From the NCBI GenBank assembly GCA_003477405.1, contig QUDE01000010.1:34768-98767 (forward strand): a stretch of DNA of 64,000 nt, read 5' to 3'. Below the pieces are notes generated by a model. The model was not told the DNA's origin. It saw only the letters and a list, made by a program, of their open reading frames with translations, and ran no database searches. Shown here piece by piece: positions 45,599 through 51,700 of this stretch. Within the stretch, counting starts at the first letter, position 1. Every line of letters starts with the position of its first letter. Origin of the DNA: Ruminococcaceae bacterium AM07-15 (lineage in GTDB: Bacteria > Bacillota > Clostridia > Oscillospirales > Butyricicoccaceae). The translations under genes and the position numbers were made by a program.

Positions 45599-46357
45599 TC
45601 AATAAACCAAATGGAGCAAACGGGGATTCATGGGCACATCGGTATCCCGCAGGCGGCGGGCGATGCGCAAAGCAGCTTCTTTGTGGTTTTCCAGGTTCTG
45701 GTTCAGAACAAAGCTGCGGGTGGCCGTATCAAAGATATAGCTTTCTTCTGTGCCATCCTGGCCAGGGATGGCTTCGGCCAGGCGGAAATCCTCCCAAGGC
45801 ATGTAGTGGGAAGCGATGCCATCGCAGAAAATAACGCCTTTTTCTCCCAATTCAAAAAAGGAGCGGCGGCACACGCCCAGCAGGCGGAAATAATAAGAAA
45901 AGAAATAAAGCAACACAAAAAGGGCCATGGCGCAAAAAAGAGTTCCCGCCCAGTTGAACAGGGAAAAATCCTGCAAAGTGGCCCGCAGCATATGGATCAG
46001 CAGGGGAAGAACACAGAGAGCACCGATTCCCTGGATGAAGAGCACACGACTGACCCGATCCCGAACAAAGGCCCGGGTGAAGTGATAGCGTTTCCCATCT
46101 CCGGGAAAGGGAGTGGAAGGGGGCTGGACATAAGGGGAAAAGGGACCATCGGTGCTGTGATAAGTCCGGCAGATCGGGCAATAATAGGCCGTTTCAGCCT
46201 GCGGATCGCCTAAGTTGAGATAGGGGAACGCATCGGTTCCTTGGGGTTTTAAGCAGACGGCCAGACGGCTGCCGCACTGGGGGCAGGCTCTGTCCCGAAA
46301 AAGGATGTCATTTTTTTCAGCCATTTGCCGCAGTTTATCCCGTTTTTTGGCCGCCAT
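45599..46357 (-). CDS. Zinc-ribbon membrane protein of unknown function
   Basis: This 252-residue protein has two CxxC pairs near the N-terminus (CPQCGSRL, about 25-32; CPICRTYH, about 60-67) and two membrane segments (about 125-145 and 150-172). The C-terminal domain (about 180-252) has a LGEKGVIFCDG start like a PH-like or YcxB fold. I do not recognise a named family. It is separated from the kinase gene by 61 bp. A long open frame adds 12 residues upstream, but GGGAGGG precedes ATG 46357. Confidence 0.65.
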   Translation of the reverse strand: MAAKKRDKLRQMAEKNDILFRDRACPQCGSRLAVCLKPQGTDAFPYLNLGDPQAETAYYCPICRTYHSTDGPFSPYVQPPSTPFPGDGKRYHFTRAFVRDRVSRVLFIQGIGALCVLPLLIHMLRATLQDFSLFNWAGTLFCAMALFVLLYFFSYYFRLLGVCRRSFFELGEKGVIFCDGIASHYMPWEDFRLAEAIPGQDGTEESYIFDTATRSFVLNQNLENHKEAALRIARRLRDTDVPMNPRLLHLVY

Positions 46358-46393
46358 GAAAAACCCTCCCTTTTTGTGAAATGATCCAATCAT

Positions 46394-46422
46394 ATTGTAG
46401 CAGACGGGGCGGCCTGTGGCAA
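46394..46422 (-). promoter_or_regulatory. Promoter of the zinc-ribbon gene, possibly reading into the kinase
   Basis: On the minus strand TTGCCA (46417-46422), 17 bp, TACAAT (46394-46399) with extended TG. Confidence 0.6.
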
Positions 46423-46570
46423 GAAGCAGGGAAAGAAAGGAGAAAACTGGGGTTAGAACAAATCGTTCTGAAACGCAGTTTTTGGAAGGACAAAATATAT
46501 AATGATTTTAAGGTATTTTGGGGTCGTGTGTCCCGGGATGCCAAATACATTATAATAGGGGGAGACACCT

Positions 46571-49500
46571 ATGAAAAAGCAAGTGTTGTCTTTGGCCCTC
46601 AGCGCCACCATGCTGGCGTCGATGCTGCCAAAACCGGCTTTTGCCGCAGATAACACAACCTTCCCTGACATGCCCAACGACTGGTCCACTCAGGCGCTGC
46701 AGAACGCCATCAACAATGGGCTGCTCAACGGCATCGACGGGAAAATCGCTGCGGGCGAGAATCTGACCCGTGCACAGATGGCCGCTATTGTCACTCGTGC
46801 TTTCGGCACCAATGGCAAGGCCGACATTTCCTCTTTTGGAGATGTGAACACTGGCGATTGGTTCTATGATGCCATGGCTTCTTCCGTGCTGATGGGCGCG
46901 TTCCAGGGCGATGGCGTGAACCTCAATCCCAACGCCAACATCACTCGTCAGGAAGCTTTCACCGTCCTGGCCCGTCTGTTCACCCTGAGCGGCGGCGATC
47001 AGAGCGTGCTGAACAGCTATACTGATGGGGCCCAGGTGGCCGATTGGGCCAAGGACTCCATGGCTTCCATGGTGGCCGCTGGCTATGTGAAGGGTTCTGA
47101 CAATAAGCTGAATCCCCTGAGCAGCATCACCCGTGCGGAGTTTGCTCAGGTGATGGACAACCTGGTCAAGACCTATTTTGGCGACAGCCAGTTGAATGTG
47201 AATGCCAACGGCAATGCAGTCCTGAACAAGGCCGGCACTCTGGAAGGCGCCACCATTTCCGGTGATCTGATCATCGGCGACGGCGCAGCCGAAGGCGATG
47301 TCGTGCTGAAGAATGTGACCGTTTCTGGTCGTCTGCTGGTTCGCGGCGGCGGCACAAGCACTGTCACACTGGAAGGCAATACCACAGTGGGCGGCGTTAC
47401 AGTCAATAAGCCCACCGGCGCTGTGCGTGTGGAAAACAACGCCGAAAAGGCCGTGAATGTAAATGCGGTCAGCGACAATGTGGTGCTCACCGGCGATTTT
47501 GCCGAAGTCAACGCCAGCGCTTCCCAGGGAACCATTACCCTGAATGACGCTACTGTGGCCACCATGAATGTGGCTGGCACAAGCGCCAAGGTGGTTGTGG
47601 CCGAGAAGTCCACTGTGGAGACCATGAATGTGCAGGGGAGTGCTTCCGGCGCAGCGGTTTCCGTCCAGAGCGGCACCACTGTGAAGACAATGAACACAGC
47701 TGCTTCCAAGGCTGTTGTCACTGTCAATGGCACTGTCAATACCATGAGCGTGGCTGGCTCTGACACCACTGTCAAGGCGGAAGAAGGCGCCAAGATCGAG
47801 AAGGTCACCACTTCTGCCGCCAACACCACGGTTTCCGGCACAGGTTCTGTCACAAACTTTGAAGCGGCCCAGGGCTCCAGCGGCGCCAGCATCACCACCG
47901 ACGGCACCAAGGTGACAAACAACGGCACCGGTGATGTGACCACCGGCGGCGACAAGGTGATTTCCTCTGGCTCCACCGGCACCAGCGAAAGCGACAGCAC
48001 CACTCCTGGCGGCGGCGGCTCCACCGGTGGCGGTTCCACCGGCGGCGGGGATGAAGGTACCCCCATCCTGCCTGTGGGCGGCATTGTTGGCGTAAAGCCT
48101 GTGGATCAGAGTGAGGAAGGGGCGATTGCTCCTGAGAAGATGCCCACCGTTGAGGCCTCTGCCACCCAGGACATTATCAGCAAAGTTGTCACCATCAAGC
48201 TGAGTACAGATAAAGAAGTGCCGCTGCATCAAAATGAGAAGAAGGCAGAGGGCTACTGGGTTGGTGTTGCTATCAAGGCTCCGGATGGCTATGAAGAAGA
48301 TACCGTAGCATATCATTTCGGAACGGAAGCTAGCGATACAGCTGACAATGGAAATGATACCTTGGTAGTAGACGATCCTAATGTAGGCGAAGGGAAGTAT
48401 TTTGTCGCTTGGGTCAATGCAGGTTCAACCGCTCCCAAAACTCATATAACCCTCCAGTGGGGCACTGACGAAGTTGTGAAGTATGTCATCGACCTGTCTG
48501 GTGTGAAGACAAGTGCGGTAACATTGCCTGAAACTGCGAAGACACAGCATTTTGATGAGCTGGGTATTTCTTCCACAGCAGAAGGATTGTCCAAGGGCGA
48601 AACCGCTGAGCTGCCTGAAGATAAAGAGCTGACTCAGGCTGAAGTTGCCAAGATGGGCGGTACTGCTGAGAAGCCTGTGGGCGGTCAGTATGTGACCTAC
48701 TTCAAGATTCCCACGGCCGAAGTTGCCTCTTTTGACAAGGTGATTTACAGTGTCAATGTTGGCGAAGAGCTGGTATGGGATATTACGAATGACAATCAGA
48801 AAGCTGGCTGGTGGGTTCAGGAGGGTGGATACAGCTACTTCAAGCTGGGTAACACCTTTGCTGAAAAAATCAATGGTGTTTGGAGCATGAAGGACAATGG
48901 TGTGTTTAATCACAGCGTGAAGCTGGTCAAGACTTCTGGCGATCCGGATTATACCACCGATACTGTCGTTGCTACTCTGAACTTTACAGTGGATATGACC
49001 CAAATGGGTTATTCCATTGAAGAAGTTAGTAAAGTTACTGCTGATGTAAAGACTGTTGAACCGGGCGATTACGCTCCTGAAGGAATTGCACCTGATACAG
49101 ACAATGAGTTGGATTTGAGCGCTGCAAAGATCATGACTCAGGAAGATGTAGAGAATTTTGAGCATGCTGGTGATGCTGAAGGCCAGGATACCAGAAGAGC
49201 GATGGTTAACTACATTAAAGTAGATGGCATCGACGGCGAAGTTAATTCTATTCAGTATTCTGTTGATCGCGGGGACGGAAAGACTGCTTCTGCCGAAGCT
49301 ACTACTACTGAACTGACAGAAGAGCAGCGCTATGTTAAGAAAGATGGAAGCACTTATCTGAAGCTGGGCATTAGTTTTGCTGAGAAAGCGAATGGTGTTT
49401 GGAACAAACTGGGCAATGGCGACTATACTGTTAATCTGACTTTTAAGGATGCTTCTGGCGTTGCTCTGGCTCAGGCTAGCTACACCTTGCCTGTCAGCAA

Positions 49501-50368
49501 CCTGACCATTGCGGCTCCGGTGACCGAAGGCGGCACATTGCCCACAGAAGCTGACTGGAAATTCATTTCCACCTATACCCTGACAGGGGAGGTTACTTTG
49601 GAAAAAGGGTACGAAGTTCCCGCTGACAAGACCCTGGTGATTGCTAAAGGCGGCAATTTGAATGCGTATGATGTTGCCCTTTCCGGCGAAGGCTCTGTTG
49701 TTGTGCAGGGCGGCACATTGAAGATCAATGCCAACTACAACGGCGGCGAAGGCAGCGAGCTGCCCACTATTGCAACCATCCAGGTCAATCATGGCGGCAC
49801 ACTGGCCTCTATGACCACCAAGGTGGAAGAAGAAGCAGCAGATACCAAGTTTGTCGGCCCTGGTGCAGATGCCCGTATTCAGACGACGGAAGGTGCTTCC
49901 GTAACTTTTAAACTGGGATCTTTTAGCAAAGGAAGCAAGCCGACCATGACCATTGCTGGCGATGTGACCATTCCGGAAGGGCAGACCTGGTATTCCATGT
50001 TTGATTCCGGCAAAGATCCCAATGGTCCTGCTGCGGATGCTGGCGATGCCATTGGCATTGATATGACTCTGAAAAGCGGAAAAATGACAGTAAATGGAAC
50101 CCTGGTGCTCTCTTCGGCCAGCAGAACAGGAAGCTCTTTGGCTATAAGTGAAGGTGCTTCTGTTGTGGTCAATGGTAGAATGACTGTTGCGGCAAGAGGT
50201 TCTGTTACAGGTACATCGGGTAGCGTAACTGGAGGAGAAAACGCTGTTGTGGAAATTACGAAGGGCGTTGGAGACGCAGTTATTACTGCGATTGCCGGTG
50301 TGGACCACAACACAACTGCCATCTACACCTGGTCTGGCGATGCCTGGACCACCGGTGCTGGTGCGTAA
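46571..50368 (+). CDS. Giant SLH-domain surface protein with beta-helix and repeated Ig-like modules
   Basis: This 1265-residue protein has a signal peptide ending AFA (about 26) and three SLH repeats (about 30-205; motifs LTRAQMAAIVTRAFG, ITRQEAFTVLARLF, ITRAEFAQVMDNL). A right-handed beta-helix-like part follows (about 215-445) with a ladder of TMN turns (TMNVAG, TMNVQG, TMNTAA, TMSVAG). A glycine/serine linker (about 460-500) leads to beta domains, two of which are duplicates (about 675-815 and 850-980) sharing KLG..FAEK.NGVW. It should coat the cell surface. The -10 TATAAT (about 46550) and GGGGGAG precede the start. GC content drops between about 48100 and 49500. Confidence 0.85.
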   Translation: MKKQVLSLALSATMLASMLPKPAFAADNTTFPDMPNDWSTQALQNAINNGLLNGIDGKIAAGENLTRAQMAAIVTRAFGTNGKADISSFGDVNTGDWFYDAMASSVLMGAFQGDGVNLNPNANITRQEAFTVLARLFTLSGGDQSVLNSYTDGAQVADWAKDSMASMVAAGYVKGSDNKLNPLSSITRAEFAQVMDNLVKTYFGDSQLNVNANGNAVLNKAGTLEGATISGDLIIGDGAAEGDVVLKNVTVSGRLLVRGGGTSTVTLEGNTTVGGVTVNKPTGAVRVENNAEKAVNVNAVSDNVVLTGDFAEVNASASQGTITLNDATVATMNVAGTSAKVVVAEKSTVETMNVQGSASGAAVSVQSGTTVKTMNTAASKAVVTVNGTVNTMSVAGSDTTVKAEEGAKIEKVTTSAANTTVSGTGSVTNFEAAQGSSGASITTDGTKVTNNGTGDVTTGGDKVISSGSTGTSESDSTTPGGGGSTGGGSTGGGDEGTPILPVGGIVGVKPVDQSEEGAIAPEKMPTVEASATQDIISKVVTIKLSTDKEVPLHQNEKKAEGYWVGVAIKAPDGYEEDTVAYHFGTEASDTADNGNDTLVVDDPNVGEGKYFVAWVNAGSTAPKTHITLQWGTDEVVKYVIDLSGVKTSAVTLPETAKTQHFDELGISSTAEGLSKGETAELPEDKELTQAEVAKMGGTAEKPVGGQYVTYFKIPTAEVASFDKVIYSVNVGEELVWDITNDNQKAGWWVQEGGYSYFKLGNTFAEKINGVWSMKDNGVFNHSVKLVKTSGDPDYTTDTVVATLNFTVDMTQMGYSIEEVSKVTADVKTVEPGDYAPEGIAPDTDNELDLSAAKIMTQEDVENFEHAGDAEGQDTRRAMVNYIKVDGIDGEVNSIQYSVDRGDGKTASAEATTTELTEEQRYVKKDGSTYLKLGISFAEKANGVWNKLGNGDYTVNLTFKDASGVALAQASYTLPVSNLTIAAPVTEGGTLPTEADWKFISTYTLTGEVTLEKGYEVPADKTLVIAKGGNLNAYDVALSGEGSVVVQGGTLKINANYNGGEGSELPTIATIQVNHGGTLASMTTKVEEEAADTKFVGPGADARIQTTEGASVTFKLGSFSKGSKPTMTIAGDVTIPEGQTWYSMFDSGKDPNGPAADAGDAIGIDMTLKSGKMTVNGTLVLSSASRTGSSLAISEGASVVVNGRMTVAARGSVTGTSGSVTGGENAVVEITKGVGDAVITAIAGVDHNTTAIYTWSGDAWTTGAGA

Positions 50369-50408
50369 TCCCTTCTCACAATCCTAAATCAAACGGCCCA
50401 TCCGGGCC

Positions 50409-50443
50409 TGGGGGCCGCCCTTCGGGGCGGCTCCCTCTTTTTT
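50409..50443 (+). terminator. Intrinsic terminator of the SLH gene
   Basis: A GGGGGCCGCCC/GGGCGGCTCCC stem with a TTCG loop is followed by TCTTTTTT. Confidence 0.9.
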
Positions 50444-50477
50444 CTTTTATCTGCAACTGAAAAAAATACATTTTTCC

Positions 50478-50506
50478 TTGACATTGCTATTTGCCCCTTC
50501 TATAAT
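50478..50506 (+). promoter_or_regulatory. Exact-consensus sigma-A promoter driving the hairpin element
   Basis: TTGACA (50478-50483), 17 bp, TATAAT (50501-50506). No start codon follows; the transcript would run straight into six hairpins. Confidence 0.85.
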
Positions 50507-50768
50507 AATGGTTAAAGAATACACCGCTATGCGGTTTATTCTTGCGGCAGATGCCGCATCAATCCATAAAATAGCACAGGGACGCTATTTTATGGATTTC
50601 AACCATTGTTACAATGTGTATTTCCGTTGGTGGGTTTTGCCGCACCAACGGAATGTGCAAGGCTTTGGAGTGGTCTTCTCCAAAACCTTGCACTCGAACA
50701 AAGCCAATTTGCCTTGAAGACCTTGGCTTTCAAGGCTTGCGGCTTTGTTCGGCATACATTATAATAGA
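50500..50768 (+). ncRNA. Hairpin-rich element / candidate noncoding RNA
   Basis: Six consecutive hairpins fill this stretch: 50515-50543 (AAGAATA-ACCGC arms), 50543-50558 (TGCGGC-AGAT-GCCGCA), 50561-50598 (15 bp perfect, loop 8), 50622-50653 (11 bp perfect), 50655-50693 (15 bp, one mismatch) and 50695-50751 (11 bp perfect, with an inner GCCTTGAA/TTCAAGGC stem). AATAATGGTT (50504-50513) pairs with AACCATTGTT (50601-50610) around the first three. The ends CTATAATAATGG and, inverted, CTATTATAATGT match 10 of 12, like short terminal repeats of a MITE. No coding frame explains the arms. Confidence 0.65.
50737..50765 (+). promoter_or_regulatory. Promoter of the glutaredoxin-like gene
   Basis: TTGCGG (50737-50742), 17 bp, TATAAT (50760-50765), at the right end of the hairpin element. 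Confidence 0.65.
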
Positions 50769-50815
50769 ATCAGAAGTTATTGGTTACACTGATAATTGAA
50801 AGGCGGTACTCTTTT

Positions 50816-51106
50816 ATGCGTAAAATTATTTTGTATGGCAGCCCCCTTTGAAAGACCTGCCCCCCGGTGAAAGAGGTTCTTTCCCAGAACAATGTACGCT
50901 TTGTCTATATCGACATTACCTCCAGCATTGGCTATCTCCGTCAGTTCCTGAAGGTGCGGGACAATTATCCCGCCTTTGAGGAGGTTCGCAAGGAGAGCCG
51001 TGTGGGTCTGCCCACCCTGTTTGTGGACGATACCCCCTATCTGGTGGATGGCCCCGAACATGCCCTCCAGCTCATCGATGAGCTGAAACTCACAGAACAG
51101 AAGTAA
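50816..51106 (+). CDS. Glutaredoxin-like protein with in-frame UGA (probable selenoprotein)
   Basis: From ATG 50816 (GAAAGGCGG upstream) the frame reads MRKIILYGSPL, then TGA (50849-50851), then KTCPPVKEVLSQNN and a full thioredoxin-fold protein to TAA 51106, 96 codons. UGA falls where the first cysteine of the glutaredoxin CxxC motif belongs, giving U-K-T-C. The VGLPTLFVDD cis-proline loop (about 63-72) is intact. Directly after UGA, AAGACCU (50852-50858) can pair with AGGUUCUU (50874-50881) leaving one bulged U, a layout like a bacterial SECIS element. A plain nonsense mutation is the alternative. Without UGA recoding only residues from 50867 could be made. Confidence 0.72.
50852..50881 (+). 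promoter_or_regulatory. Candidate SECIS hairpin next to the UGA codon
   Basis: Arms AAGACCU and AGGUUCUU form 7 pairs with a bulged U. Inside, GCC can pair with GGU across a CCCC loop. Position immediately 3' of UGA is right for bacteria; the apical loop is not canonical. Confidence 0.45.
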
Positions 51107-51118
51107 AATGCCTCCATG

Positions 51119-51150
51119 GCCGGAACGCTTTTTTGCGTTCCGGCTTTTTC
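51119..51150 (+). terminator. Intrinsic terminator of the glutaredoxin-like gene
   Basis: A GCCGGAACGC/GCGTTCCGGC perfect stem is followed by TTTTTC. Confidence 0.93.
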
Positions 51151-51160
51151 AATCCATAAA

Positions 51161-51185
51161 AAAAGGAATCCCCAGGATTCCTTTT
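51161..51185 (-). terminator. Terminator hairpin at the left edge of the toxin-antitoxin locus
   Basis: AAAAGGAATCC/GGATTCCTTTT (loop CCA) is followed on the minus strand by a longer T run, so it mainly stops leftward transcripts. Confidence 0.7.
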
Positions 51186-51193
51186 GACCGCTG

Positions 51194-51222
51194 TTGACAG
51201 AGCCAGCCCGATTCAATATAAT
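51194..51222 (+). promoter_or_regulatory. Exact-consensus promoter of the toxin mRNA
   Basis: TTGACA (51194-51199), 17 bp, TATAAT (51217-51222). Predicted start is about 51229. Confidence 0.85.
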
Positions 51223-51377
51223 CCCAATGTGTGGAAACCCGCCGTCCGCAGTTGAGTTTTGCCCATTTTGTAGACGGTGTACGGTGAAAAAGACGGTTGC
51301 CTGATATCCCGCGAGAGCGGAAAGGAAGGCGTGTATAGAGCCCTCGCGGGAAATCTTTTCCCAAGGGGGTGATACAT

Positions 51378-51464
51378 ATAACACTTCAAGAGGTTTTTTG
51401 GATTGTTTCCATCGCTTGGATTTTTTTCCAAGCCTGGGATCAGATTCATAACAAAAAGAAGTGA
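51378..51464 (+). CDS. Putative type I toxin peptide (small hydrophobic, holin-like)
   Basis: The frame encodes about 28 residues: TLQEVF, then a hydrophobic stretch WIVSIAWIFFQAW, then DQIHNKKK and TGA at 51462-51464. One membrane segment with a basic tail is the usual design of type I toxins such as TxpA and the holin-like toxin family. The ribosome binding site AAGGGGGTGAT (51363-51373) is nearly perfect, but at its natural spacing the codon is ATA (51378). The only standard start in frame is GTG 51369, which lies inside that site. Either an AUA start keeps translation low or the start codon is mutated. It is absent from ordinary gene calls because of its size. Confidence 0.55.
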   Translation: MTLQEVFWIVSIAWIFFQAWDQIHNKKK

Positions 51465-51560
51465 GCCGTCTGGTCGCAACAGAACGGCTCACTGTGGTTT
51501 GAGGGCAGAACCCTCGGCCTGATGTAGTTTGTATGTTGTGGCAACCGTCTGGGTTTCCAC
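51451..51560 (-). ncRNA. Predicted antisense antitoxin RNA
   Basis: About 110 nt on the minus strand from the promoter at 51567-51595 to a terminator AGTGAGCCGT/ACGGCTCACT (51460-51469, 51484-51493) followed by TCTTTTTG. It overlaps the 3' part of the toxin mRNA, including the last toxin codons. Its own first 11 nt are identical to the first 11 nt of the toxin mRNA. This is the layout of TxpA/RatA and BsrG/SR4-type systems. Confidence 0.7.
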
Positions 51561-51566
51561 ATTTTT

Positions 51567-51595
51567 ATTATATCTATGGCCTGTAAAATTGTCAA
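51567..51595 (-). promoter_or_regulatory. Exact-consensus promoter of the antisense RNA
   Basis: On the minus strand TTGACA (51590-51595), 17 bp, TATAAT (51567-51572). Confidence 0.87.
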
Positions 51596-51634
51596 CTAAA
51601 ATCCCCCCTGTGGCTTTTTTCTTTCTTCAGAATG

Positions 51635-51663
51635 TTGAAAAGTTACCCAGGAGTTGATACAAT
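51635..51663 (+). promoter_or_regulatory. Sigma-A promoter of smc-ftsY
   Basis: TTGAAA (51635-51640), 17 bp, TACAAT (51658-51663). Confidence 0.75.
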
Positions 51664-51700
51664 AAATTGAATATGGAAGAATTTCTGCGGGGGTGTGGCA

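Larger units (their letters stand above)
51229..51566 (+). ncRNA. Predicted toxin mRNA with 5'-3' self-complementarity
   Basis: A transcript of about 335 nt runs from the promoter to a terminator TGTGGCAACC/GGTTTCCACA with TTTTTATT (51537-51566). Its 5' end UGUGGAAACCC (51230-51240) is exactly complementary to GGGUUUCCACA (51551-51561) at its 3' end, so the ends can close on each other. A CCCGCGAG/CTCGCGGG stem (51308-51350) precedes the ribosome binding site. Confidence 0.7.

Noticed and set aside
50478..50799. Short ORFs inside the hairpin element
   Set aside because: They are created by the inverted repeats; none has a ribosome binding site or a recognisable product.
50849..50851. Nonsense mutation making the glutaredoxin-like gene a pseudogene
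   Set aside because: The upstream codons, ribosome binding site, active-site position of UGA and intact downstream frame fit selenocysteine better, though it cannot be excluded from sequence alone.
51037..51492. 151-codon minus-strand ORF across the toxin-antitoxin region
   Set aside because: It overlaps the glutaredoxin-like gene end, two terminators and two promoters, with no homology I recognise.
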